Source: Mytilus trossulus
Taxonomy: Eukaryota > Mollusca > Bivalvia > Mytilida > Mytilidae
NCBI RefSeq assembly: GCF_036588685.1
Contig: NC_086375.1
Location: forward strand, 7,185,916 to 7,249,915
Direction of reading: 5' to 3'
DNA length: 64,000 nucleotides
The notes under the pieces are model-generated. The model worked only from the letters and a program-made list of their open reading frames with translations, ran no database searches and was not told the DNA's origin. Both the position numbers and the translations under genes were made by a program. Below, one piece after another: positions 35,644 to 46,170 of this stretch; position 1 is the first letter of the stretch; each line of letters begins with the position of its first letter.

Positions 35644-35800
35644 TCATACAACTGCATATTTGAAGCCACAGTATTCTTCAGACGGGAAACTGTCTCTAAT
35701 TTTTTTCACAACACATGCAGGCAAGATCTTTCTGTTGTGACGTCCAAGGCGATGCCATATCCACTGAACAAATCTCCTATATGCCATAAACCTATATTTC
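35644..35800 (-). CDS. P2X7-ballast-like protein, exon 3 (C terminus)
   Basis: On the minus strand: acceptor TTTGCTTTGTAG, then 157 nt to the TGA at 35,644. It encodes residues 133-184, including YRFMAYRRFVQWIWHRLG, KILPACVVKKIRDSFP and YCGFKYA. This is the strongly conserved end of the P2X7 cytoplasmic ballast family (YRxxAYRQF..W.HG.LG....R..IPSCVV..IR..FP....Y.GF). The split Glu codon joins exon 2 in frame. Confidence 0.9.
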
Positions 35801-36361
35801 CTACAAAGCAAAACATCAATTATATTCATATACAACCTATTTCAGTACCATACTTTTAACTGATATAAATATATTTCTTATTGACCTTTTTTTTATTTTA
35901 GAAAGACCAAAACATTTTAAATCTGTTGTACCTGTCATTTTGTGTTGTATTTAGGTTAAAAAGAAATATTTAGGATTGATAAATATTACCTACGGTGTAC
36001 TGCCATGTATATATTTGCTACCTATGTACATGATGTATATTATTATGACACGAAAGAACTTGGGCCTTTCTACATGTTCAATATGCTTTGAAATATATTA
36101 TGTATAAACAAATTGTATCTGTGATATTTGAATTATGAATTTATCTGTGATATTAAATTATTATTTAATTCATCTGTTAGTTTCTTTATTGAATTGTCAA
36201 TGATTGTACTAACTCTGTACAATTAAAAATATTGAAGTCACTTAACTGCTTAAGTATTGCCTAGAAAACAGTGAATGAACATGGATTCAATAAAACAATA
36301 ATTGATTTGAAATTGATCCAACATGAACATGAACCTAGCCTACTACTATTTCAAAACTTAC

Positions 36362-36583
36362 TCATTGATGGGTTCATTGTCGTCAAATGGACCAACATGC
36401 TCCATGTATGCATACATGCTGACTTGTAACACATGACGGTTTAAGCAGTTGGCAATAAAGACCTCATGTTCTGTGATGCAGTTTAAGTCATCTGGTTGCA
36501 TTAAATAGCTTACAGCTGATATGTCTGAACAGCATACACATTCATCTGCTGTGGTCATGGAATTGCAGTTTCCACAATCACAC
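36362..36583 (-). CDS. P2X7-ballast-like protein, exon 2
   Basis: Minus strand, acceptor ATGTTATAG to donor GTAAGT, 222 nt, phase 2 in and 2 out. It encodes CDCGNCNSM (residues 60-68), DECVCC (72-77), then ITEHEVFIANCLNRHVLQVS. The clustered cysteines correspond to zinc ligands of the ballast domain known from P2X7 structures. A further Cys at 162 in exon 3 fits the same cluster. Confidence 0.9.
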
Positions 36584-37273
36584 CTATAACATGAAAAAAA
36601 AATTATTTATGTGAAACCAGCAGTACAAAATACACAATATAGTAAATATAACACAAGAGTAGGTTTCTCAAATAAACTTTTGGCCACGGTTGATCATAAG
36701 CAAGTGCAGATCCTAACCATGGATAAAGGTGGGAGGGGGGAACTATGTGTCCCCATTCAAAATTATGAATTGATTGTGGAGGTATATTTATATATCTTGA
36801 ATTAAACTCTATAAAAAAATATCATAAATGTGGTGATGTCTTGTTCATATATACTATGCTCATCAAATATATATGGACATTTTTTTCTTTTCATTGCCAA
36901 AATTTTATTACTGTCTAGTGACTGGTTTACTCCAATACTTCTTCAGGTGGTCTGTTTATACAATATAACATGATGGACATTTTTTTCTTCCCCCACCCCC
37001 CCTGTCCATTTATTATATTTGACAGTTCGTAATTCTTTATATGTGAAGCAAAAACTGTATACGACGTAGTAGGCGTCCCAGAAAAAAAAAAATAAAATAG
37101 CATTGCCAAACGTCATAATTATTTGGATTAGGGCAGAGGGAAACAAACTATTTTCGGTGGATAAATTAATCGTAAAAAAAACCCAGAAATTTACATTTTT
37201 AACTGTTATACATGCATCTGCCATTAATTGAACTCTGAAAGTGTTTGGTTACAAGTATATTTATCATACGAAC

Positions 37274-37449
37274 CAGTTTGTGTTTACAAGGCGATCGACA
37301 TTGCTTGAAAGATCGTCAATGTCGGACTCTTCGGATGACGAATTTATATCTTCTTCTTGATTATTTTCCACAAGTAACGGCTCAAACTGATACGGTCGAA
37401 TATCTAAACTTTGAGAATTGCCTTGTAAACTGCTGTCAACACCGTCCAT
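37274..37449 (-). CDS. P2X7-ballast-like protein, exon 1
   Basis: ATG at 37,449 with a TAA in the upstream flank. 176 nt, ending in phase 2 at GTTCGT, a weak donor. I chose it over GTATGA or GTAAAC nearby because only it keeps the frame and rebuilds NTNW-CDCGNC, the arrangement found in the family. It encodes an acidic N terminus with IRPYQFEPL (18-26), a motif I recall at the start of stand-alone P2X7-like proteins of fish, corals and molluscs. The full protein is 184 residues with no membrane segment, hence cytosolic or nuclear and not an ion channel. Confidence 0.82.
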
Positions 37450-37515
37450 TGTTTAATTACGCAAAAATGCGATGTACTTCGTCCATATTGAGACATTTTC
37501 TCAGCTTGTATCCAG

Positions 37516-37523
37516 TGACGTCA
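37516..37523. promoter_or_regulatory. CRE-type palindrome TGACGTCA upstream of the P2X7-like gene
   Basis: Perfect TGACGTCA about 67 bp upstream of the minus-strand ATG, followed by an E-box-like CACGTG at 37,532. It matches the octamer at the other end of the transposon. Confidence 0.45.
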
Positions 37524-37706
37524 CCACGATCACGTGACCGGTATCTCATTAAAAATCAAAGATGACGACAAGCGCTGGATTCTTTGACCATAAAAAGTTA
37601 TTTTAATGAGGTTTTGACAAGAAAAATTAATTATAATATACTTTTTTACCAATTTGAATTGATTAATTAAAAAAAAAAAAAAAAAAAAAATTGTGTCACG
37701 TCTCCT

Positions 37707-37710
37707 TTAA
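37707..37710. repeat. Target-site duplication TTAA, right
   Basis: TTAA after TGTGTCACGTCTCCT; pairs with 30,608-30,611. GGCAGTGAGG, the continuation of the interrupted Penelope-like frame, follows directly. Confidence 0.85.
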
Positions 37711-38970
37711 GGCAGTGAGGTTGTTGATACAAATCAGAATTACGAAACTGAATGGGTCCCTCAATGCCCATGCTACATCAAGATTTAAAGACCCAAATAT
37801 GCAAAAGTCATATCCGACCTCCATGACAAATATGTTGTTGTCCTCGCTGATAAAGCCCCAAATAACATCATTTTTGTGTATAAAAGTCATTACATTAACT
37901 GCTTGATACGTAAACGAATTAGGTATTGACAATTCACTTGGAAACTCAACATATACCCTCACGACACTTACCAAAGAGGAAATCCTGGATAATCATAGGT
38001 GTGTTCTATGTTCCTTTGGTATTTCAACCAAAGATGAAGAACTGGATCATCCATCACTGTATTGGATACCTAAACTACATAAGTGTCCTTACAAACAACG
38101 GTATATTGCTGGGTCTTCCAAGTGCTCCATGAAACTGATATCATCAAGATGCTTGATTTCTTGATTGACAACATATTTGTAACGTTCGGGGAACGTGTTT
38201 TTCAACAGACTGTCGGCGTTCCAATGTGATCAAACTGTGCACCTCTACTTGCTGACTTCTTTCTTTTTTATTATGAGGCTGACTTCATGCAGGAATTTTT
38301 TAAGGAAGAAAGATAAGAAGTTAGCAATATCCTTTAACTCTACTTTCCGCTATATAGATTATGTTCTTTCTGTAAACAATTCAACATTTGGTGACTATGT
38401 GGAACGATTCTATCCCATCGAACTAGAAAAAACGGATACTACAGATACAGTTAAATCGGCTTCATATCTTGACTTACATCTAGAAATTGACAATGAGGGT
38501 CGGTTGAAACAAAATTTTACGACAAAAGAGATGATTTCAGCAGTCCAATTGTGAACTTTCCATTTCTAAGTAGCAACATTCCAGCAGCACCTGCATACGG
38601 GGTATATATCTCCCAATTGATACGATATTCCCGTGCTTGCATTTCCTATCATGATTTTCTTGATAGAGGGTTGCTGCTTTCAAGGAAGCTATTAAACCAA
38701 GAGTTCCAAATGGTGAAGTTGCAATCATCCCTTCGTAAATTTTACGGACGCAATCACGAGTTGGTTGACCGTTATGGAATAACCGTTTCATAAATGATAT
38801 CGGATATGTTCCTTACGTCGTAACTACAATTCCCTTCCCTTTCATTAATGTGACCTACCGAATTAGACTATTTACCGGATTTGTAATCACATAAGCAACA
38901 TGACGGGTGCCACATGTGGAGCAGGATAAGCTTACCCTCCCGGAGCACCTGAGATCACCTCTAAATTTTG
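37711..38970 (+). pseudogene. Penelope-like reverse transcriptase, remainder after the insertion
   Basis: Continues the frame split at 30,607: RITKLNGSLNAHATSRFKDP, ADKAPNNIIFVY, then a deletion of most of the fingers and palm, then DIIKMLDFLIDNIFVTFG, VFQQTVGVPM (stop) SNCAPLLADFF (38,205-38,260). The catalytic motif at 38,351 reads RYIDYVL rather than YIDD, so an active-site aspartate is lost. The C-terminal region follows (SASYLDLHLEIDNEGRL, APAYGVYISQLIRYSRA, KFYGRNHELVDRYGI) and a 3' tail with GACGGGTGCCACATGTGGAG to about 38,970. PLE assignment rests on the overall motif order; the exact clade is uncertain. Confidence 0.78.
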
Positions 38971-39029
38971 GTGGGGTTCGTGTTGTTTATTCTTTAGTTT
39001 TCTGTGTTGTGGCATGTGTACTATTGTTT

Positions 39030-39143
39030 TTCTTTTCCCTTACTTATATTCCCTATAGAAAAAAATTCGTTGTTAGAATAAACTACAAAGAACTTCTGAG
39101 GGATTTGCCTTAAATTGCAATCATATTGTATATATGCCGGCAT
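39030..39143 (+). repeat. Long inverted repeat, left arm
   Basis: About 113 nt, from TTCTTTTCCCTTACTTATAT through GTTGTTAGAATAAACTAC and GGGATTTGCCTTAAATTGCA to TATATATGCCGGC. It is the near-exact complement of 39,392-39,503. Confidence 0.88.
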
Positions 39144-39209
39144 GGCTTTGTCAGTTTGTTTAAGATTTATTAGTTTGACTGTCCCTTTAGTATCTTTCGT
39201 CCCTCTTCT

Positions 39210-39375
39210 ATAAAGGACCCCAAAATGATAAACGTACACAATTCGAACAGGAAAACCAACGATTTGTATATCCCAACGGGAAAATACCAATAAACAGATA
39301 AACATCAACAAACGATAACTGCTGAACGACAGGCCCCTGAATCAATCAGGAGAGGCGCAAAAACATGCAGCGGCT
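39210..39375 (+). repeat. Dispersed repeat R2 between the inverted arms
   Basis: Carries AACAGGAAAACCAACGATTT, AACATCAACAAACGATAACT and AATCAGGAGAGGCGC, a diverged R2 long form. Confidence 0.55.
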
Positions 39376-39391
39376 ATGTATAGTTTTGTTT

Positions 39392-39503
39392 TGCCGGCAT
39401 ATATACAATATGATTGCAGTTTAAGGCAAATCCATCAGAAGTTCTTTGTAGTTTATTCTAACAACGAACATTTTTTATAGGGAATATAAGTGAGGGAAAA
39501 GAA
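39392..39503 (-). repeat. Long inverted repeat, right arm
   Basis: Complement of 39,030-39,143 with a few mismatches. Together the arms could form a hairpin of about 110 bp with a 250-nt loop. Confidence 0.88.
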
Positions 39504-39509
39504 ACCTAT

Positions 39510-41555
39510 GTTCTGTTCTGTACAGGTATTTCCGCTATTATAAATTTATATCGGAGCACTCCCACTTTGGATAAATAGATTTCATGCTGAAACAAATATT
39601 CTCACAAATATTTACAAAGTATGGTGGGGTGCTTTTATGTTTAAAATCGTTAAAAACAGGTTAGACTGTGATTTGAAAAAAAAAATGTTGATATCTGTTT
39701 ATAATATTTACAAAAAAAAACAGTGCGGGAAATGGACATGATTATATTTTTCGGATGCGAGAAGCGGGAATATAAAAAAAATCTTTTTTTAAAAAAATAG
39801 GTTAGGGCGGGTCCGTCGAATAAGGAATCAAACTGGTTTGGCCTAAACATTACATTTTGACAATATTTACATTTGTTCATTTTAAAATTTAATTTCATTT
39901 ACATGTCGTTGGTATAATTTTTGACATTTATTAAACATTATTTCTGATATATTCCAATGTACATAGACAACTAAATGTAGAAGAAATGGTTGAAGGAATC
40001 ATCACCTGCTCGTTTTTCATTTTGGCCTTCCCGTCTATCAATAAATATTGTACGAATAACTCTTTGTAATCGCTTTTCAGCTTTAGTGAAAAGAGTAAGG
40101 ATAATAATTTGTAGTATGGTAATATTTCATAATGCATAGGTAAAAAAAACACAAATTCATGTCCGTCCTTACAAAACATACAAAAAAAGAAGTATATATT
40201 TTAATCAAAATCGTTCCTACGCATAGCTGTTTCTTTGTCAATATGTGAAATATTGGGGAACATTTGCTCTGTTGTTCAGATCAGTAGTACCTGTTTTTGT
40301 ACTATCACACTTCGGGAAAGCGGTACACTCTTATATACAAATAATTGTATGTTGAATATTTCAGCACAAGTCCGGATAATGTACAGTTTTGACATGAAAT
40401 GTCTGCCACCTTATTTGAACTTAATCCTTGTAGTGCGGGGACCGTAATATTACGACCGTACACATACAACCGTTATGATGGCATCAATGACGCACCATGC
40501 ATTTAGAGGTCATCGAAATGCCATTTAAATCGTAGTGCATGCACGTTTTCTAAATCTGACACTATTGATTGTCATGTTTCTAACTTTCAATATTCATTAT
40601 GAGCTCAAATACGAACTTCAATATTTGATATCAGACAAATTGTTTTTTTTGGAGGGGTGTGCTTACCTTTAAGGTCTAAAACACGGTGTTAAGAGAATTG
40701 AAACCTTGACAAATACCGTTAACCTAAATGCATATAAAGACTGATCGTGTTTATAATCAAAATACGCCGAGGAAACAATCACTTCCGGTTGCAGGTCCAG
40801 TTAAAGTTCAAAATCGAAAATAATCGTAAATTTTGTGAATTTTGGTGCAAATGACCTTCTTTACACTGATGAATCCCAGTTCAGTTTCACTCTGACCTAA
40901 TAAATGATAAATGTGTTCACTGGTGTCCACTCTACATGAAAACTACAGATGGATGAATCTATTAGCATCTCTCGGACTTACAGGTCGTGAAGAAGAACGA
41001 AAAACCGTCAAAATTGACGCTTTTTGCACCTGAGGACCAACTCAGCATAGTAGGGATTAAACAAAGTAACCATATATGCTTGAAATTGCCACATTTAACA
41101 CAGAAATCAACGGGGCTATGCATTAATGTGTTATATTTTCACTGAAAGGCCTGTGGAATTCAAAATATCATACCCATTAAAGTAAAAATTGGTCACATTT
41201 GTTGTTAGTAATCATGTTACGTTATATTTCATAATTATATATATGACAATTATGTTGGTGTCAAATTACAAAGCTCGAAATTGCTATTATAGGGTATTGT
41301 AGCATCTTTTAATCATTTAGAATGCAAAGAATTAGGACTTTACCTGTAGTTTTATTTTTTGCATTATTTAAGATTGAAATTGATTTAACATGTATATTAT
41401 GAATTGTTTATAATCTAAATAAGCTTTTGGTCAAGTTTTCTAGTGAGAGTTTACGTTTTGTTGGCTTTCTAAGTGTATAATTAAATTCCAAGGAAATTGA
41501 TGAACACTTAGTCTAAACATATTTATCTATAGTGGATTGGGAAACAAGTTATTGC
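39510..41555. other. No gene seen
   Basis: AT-rich intergenic sequence. Frames here are short and lack recognisable domains. A GC-richer stretch at 40,780-41,060 (CACTTCCGGTTGCAGGTCC, CCGTCAAAATTGACG) looks like part of a repeat I cannot name. Confidence 0.4.
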
Positions 41556-41559
41556 AACT

Positions 41560-41792
41560 TATATTATCCCTTTCGACTTTGCGGGTTCGAGTTTTGCCTT
41601 GTAGCGGCATTAGCCGAAATCTATAAGGGTGTCTTTTACGTGCACTAAGAACGTTTCCTCAAGACCATACTCGCAAATGGTGCCAAGGGAGAGCTAAAAT
41701 TCAGTCCCTGAAATTTTCTCCCAGGAACGGGGTTCGAACCAGGAACACTTGTGGTAGTAATCCGATGCACTAACCACTACCTTACGGCTCAT
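41560..41792 (-). mobile_element. tRNA-derived SINE
   Basis: On the minus strand the head reads GCCGTAAGGTAGTGGTTAGT, matching a pol III A box (TAGTGGTTAG), and about 40 nt later TGGTTCGAACCCC, a B box. A body with GTGCACGTAAAAGACACCC and TTCGGCTAATGCCGC follows. Boxes and spacing fit a tRNA-derived SINE. A second B-box-like GGGTTCGAG on the plus strand near 41,583 is probably chance. Confidence 0.75.
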
Positions 41793-42299
41793 TCAAGTAA
41801 GTTCACTGCTATTTCAGTAAATATCATGAGTAGGAACTGAAAAAGTTTTTTTTAAATCATATCTGTCACTTAAATATTCATATGGAGATTTCTGTGTATA
41901 GCGAATTTTTTACTACATTAGTACCACTCCAATTTGAACTTGAATTCAGTGACATAGTGCTTTGACAAAAGCTCTATGCGTTTTCTATAGTAGAAATAGG
42001 TCATAGAAGGAATTAAGTAAAGCAGAAATAGGTTTTACAATTTTGATGTTGATACATGTGTAGAACCAATAATGCAGGCCCTGTCGGAAAGAACATACAA
42101 GACCGAAGCTTGGGGATTGGGGAACACTGTATAATCCTTGTTGATATTTAAATAATTTAATTTTGGTTGTAACGCGTCTTCTGATTGGCTGACGTTATTT
42201 TGTTATAACCCCATAGACATAATTTAGTCATGTGACCGCGACGTCATCAACGTATTTTCGTGGTTTTCTACGGTTCAAAATGGAATTTAGAATAATTTA

Positions 42300-42426
42300 T
42301 AAGAAATGACTGTAATATTTTTTTTTGTCTATTCGAAATAACTACGCGCTTTATTACGTGTGCACCAATTTTTTTTTAAATTTTATTTCTTCATAGACAG
42401 AAAAAAATAATACAGTCATTTCTTAA
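42300..42426. repeat. Foldback element
   Basis: AAGAAATGACTGTAATATTT, then T run and GTCTAT, is complementary to ATAGACAGAAAAAAATAA, TACAGTCATTTCTT. Arms of about 42 nt around a loop with CTACGCGCTTTATTACG. It directly follows CGTCTTCTGATTGGCTGACG (42,174), which may belong to the same element. Confidence 0.8.
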
Positions 42427-42429
42427 ATA

Positions 42430-44465
42430 AAGAAATATATAACATAACAGCTTAAAATAGAAAGAAAATCATCCTAGTTCAACATACATATTCAATAGAT
42501 TTATCCTTCTTTTGTTATATAAAACAATCACCAAAGAGAACAATGATTCAGATAAATGTTCTTAAATGTTTGTGAAAAGTGCATTCGAGATAAAATCAAA
42601 TCATTATAGCCCTAACTGTATTTTACGTAGGAAAACATTGTTCTTGTATTTATTTTTTTGTCTGCATAAAATACTAGTACATGTAATATCATTCAATGAT
42701 CCTATCCATTTTTGTTATATGAGTATTAGTAATGAAAATTCTAAGAATCAGAATTTCATTTAAAAAACACCATACTTATGCCTTTTCAACAATTGTCTAT
42801 ACCTACAGTTAAGAACAACTACGATAGGTAAGATGTAAGGGGTCGTGTTAAAAACAAAAATTGAAAAAAAAGTATTGATCGCTATTGATTTTATTGCTTG
42901 AAATTTATTTGATTCACAATAATACAACTTTCCAACAGAGCCCAAATGGCATGTATGTTTTTAATAGGTAAGACGAAAAGGATGGACTTGAAATCACCTT
43001 CACCTTTTAATGCATTTAGTGCTGAAACAAATTAATCGTTGTTGGCATGCTGCAAAATCGTTTATTAAAGACTCGCATAATCATTAAAGTGACGATAAAG
43101 CTGTAATAAATGTAATAAGAATATTAGATGACAGCGAAATATTTTTAATTATTTTTTGTTTGATACATCGTCTGTAGAAATATGGTCAAAACAGTATATA
43201 ACCGCCAAATCAAATATGCATGCGTAATGATAATCATTATAGTTTCTGTCTATGAGATGACTCATCAGTTTCACCTGTAAACAGTAGGTGGCTTTAGTCG
43301 GTGTCGAGAGTTGTTGAAAGGTTTTCAGTTTTAAATCGACTTCACAAATTTGTACATTGATTCATACCATTTAGGATTTACAAAAATATTTATACTTCAT
43401 AAAAATTGCTAACTAATCTTTTTTATATAGAGCAAGGTCACGTACATTGTACTTCTTAACATGAAAAATTACACTGCGCAGTAAAGGTGATCCGTCATCT
43501 GAAAAGAAAATTCTCTATTGAAATATTTGATTTAATTGGATTACAAATATTATGTCGTCTGCATAACTTGTGTAAATGTATTAGCGAATTCAATTAATGT
43601 CTGATTAAGCAAGAAAACACTTCCCGCTTACCTTTCATTTCTATGATAAAAAGTAATTAGAAAACGTGCACCTTTTTAAAATTTAAAATTAAAGTTTGAT
43701 GACACTTCCTTCATATTGTTCATTTTAAACTAACTGATGAAAGAAAAAGACAAAAATAAATAGTACATTCAAACGGATTGAGAAAAACATCCTGATAAAG
43801 AAGGTTAAAAAATATACCACGCATTTTATTCATGCAAACTAACACTTTTGTAAGGTTGTATTTTTTTTAAACAAAAAAATGTTTACAGTGCATATATGGT
43901 TGTCCTGATACAAAAAAATGTATGTTTAACCCTGTTTTCTAATATGCTGAGCATGTTTGTATTTCAGTCTATACCATTGCAAACGGATACAAATATATAT
44001 TGTTAGACTCAGATCGATGTCCGTTCTTTAATCAACGTCCCTTCCTCAATCTGATGTAACATTCTCAAAACAAGGATCTAATATTTTTACCCCCGAATTG
44101 ATGACAAAATTAATATAGTTGACTAAGAAAAAGAAACAGAAACAAACAACGTTTGGCCCAAAATAATCAACTCAGATAAAAGAAACCAACCTGCTTGGTA
44201 AATGGACAAAACAACCCGATCCGCTGACATTATAGAAACACTAGCTGTCAATCTCATGTTCATAGATTTGACTCAAATCTCCTATTTGGTTTATATCCAT
44301 GTTAAACATTTATCGAAATTATACATATGATAAAAGCCTTAAATAAACTGTTTACCAGGCATGGACATGATAATATGAAGCTTCGTTTCGTATGTATTTT
44401 ACTCTAGTCGCAATCTAACTAACTGTCGTGTTGACTTTCCAAATATCACCAATCCCAAATAAGCG
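42430..44465. other. No gene seen
   Basis: AT-rich. I see no supported exon, RNA gene or clear repeat. Confidence 0.45.
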
Positions 44466-44469
44466 TTAT

Positions 44470-44625
44470 AAACACAAGTTTCTTTAGTACAATTTGGTTT
44501 GGAAATTAGTATGGCGTTCATTATCACCAGTATATATTTGTTTAGGGGCCAGCTGAAGGTTGCCTCCGGTGCGGGAATTTCTCGCTACATTGAAGACCTG
44601 TTGGGGACCTTTTATTTAAAATATA
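44470..44625 (+). repeat. Dispersed repeat R1, truncated
   Basis: TAGTATGGCGTTCATTATCA, CAGCTGAAGGTTGCCTCCGG and TACATTGAAGACCTGTTGG match R1. It is cut short after GACCTTTT. Confidence 0.7.
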
Positions 44626-46170
44626 AAAAGATAAGACGACTATATTTGACTAATTCACGTATTCATGACACCTATCAACGGTTAACTGATCAAACTAAAT
44701 AGATTTGTTATCTTCCCTTACAAAATGTAGGGGTCGTTTCATAACAGTATTATAAAGCTACACACAATACTTTTAATGACATAACGTTTAAGGAAAGAGG
44801 TAATGAAGGTATGTTTGATATTTTACTTTTTAAATTAAATAAAAAATAATGTACGAATGTTTAATTGATTAGAAATTACTTAAAATACATTATACATGTT
44901 ATATACACGAAAACTTTTAATTTCAATAAAGCTTTGAAACATAAACTGTACAAAGGAATTCTTTTGATATCTCATTTATAATATTGAAATTAAATAAGTT
45001 AAAATTAAGAGTATAAGAATATGACAGATACAAAAATTGATAATTGCTATCTAGGCACTTGTATATGTATATGTCTAGCTTTTTGAAGAAATAACCTTTG
45101 TATGAATCTTTACATTAAAATACCACTATTTGATTGTATAATGCGATGCGAGGGATATAACCAAAGCCACGATTGACAGTGTTTTCTCTGGGTAAAACTC
45201 ATCTATTTGATATTTAGAAAATACATATGATAAAAATATATCGGGCGATATAATACTTTTAAAGTGCCTAGATTATCACTGCATTCTAATAATGTAAGAG
45301 TTGATCAATATATTTACCTTCTCCATGACCGGAGCAGGAACCTGTAATATGTATATGTATGAATAATGCTATACACTACTATTCGGATTGTTCCTTATAG
45401 CATAATGCAAATTTTCTAAAATAACCCTAAATAAAACGTACCTATTTCCCACTTTCAAAATGTCGCTGAAACCTATATTAAATGTTTGTCTCGTTGTTAC
45501 AAAAGCGATTTCAAAATGATTATCCATTACACAAGTTTTTGAACAAGTATTAAATAATGTGGTCTAGGTTATATCCGAGCATGTTAGCCGTTCTTCATTT
45601 GTCAATGTCATAGATCGAGTTAAAAAGTGACTAAACTGTCCTGTATTTAACAGTCCGCTAAGTCATTCTCTTGTCTCTTAGTAAACACCGCAATGGTATG
45701 TTCACTTGTTTATAATTTGTAGCAACTTTTACATATTTTATGATATACCATTTCCATACTTTCGTTCGGTAAATCACTGAATGAATCATATTTACTTATA
45801 AATTTCGTGTAAATATGACCTTAACGCTTACCATCTGCAGCCAAAAAAAAACGCGTTGTACTGTTTTTAGTAAATAGAACAACTATTTCATTGCTTCTTT
45901 TCTGGAAAATTTTACGTTTTTCTAATATTTAACTCGGTTTCCTAAGCTTTGCAGAACTAGGGCCAAGTTTCAACAAACTTCCCTGTTGTGCCATCTTTTG
46001 GGTTTGGCCAGATCTCAATTTCTAAATATAACTTCCAACTAAAAAAAATGTTCTTCTTAAATGCATTAAACCTTATCAACCCAACCTTAAAATAGAAAAC
46101 AACAAACAAAATAAACTAAAAAAACAAGAACCTTAAGTAATTACAAGTAATATCAAGTAATTATTGCTAT
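44626..46170. other. No gene seen
   Basis: AT-rich, with no recognisable coding or RNA feature. Confidence 0.45.

Larger units (their letters stand above)
30612..37706 (+). mobile_element. 7.1-kb TTAA-flanked DNA transposon carrying THAP and P2X7-ballast-like genes
   Basis: Both ends are terminal inverted repeats: AGGAGATGTGACATGATT followed by a T run on the left, and the complement of AGGAGACGTGACACAATT followed by a T run on the right, three differences in about 26 positions. TTAA flanks both sides, and a Penelope-like frame is interrupted at exactly this point. Inside lie two convergent spliced genes. TTAA target sites are known for piggyBac and Kolobok superfamilies, and THAP domains are known in Kolobok proteins, so Kolobok is the better fit. 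No DDE transposase frame was recognised, so the unit may be non-autonomous. Confidence 0.85.

Noticed and set aside
36927-37224. Overlapping antisense frames between exons 1 and 2 of the P2X7-like gene
   Set aside because: They lie inside the intron, have low complexity, and do not fit the frame or motifs of the protein.
30612-37706. piggyBac assignment from the TTAA flanks
   Set aside because: piggyBac ends usually begin CCC and the unit encodes no piggyBac-like transposase. THAP plus TTAA fits Kolobok better, though this stays provisional.
41575-41600. Plus-strand B-box-like GGGTTCGAG as a tRNA gene
   Set aside because: No A box at the right distance and no cloverleaf; it is the far end of the minus-strand SINE.
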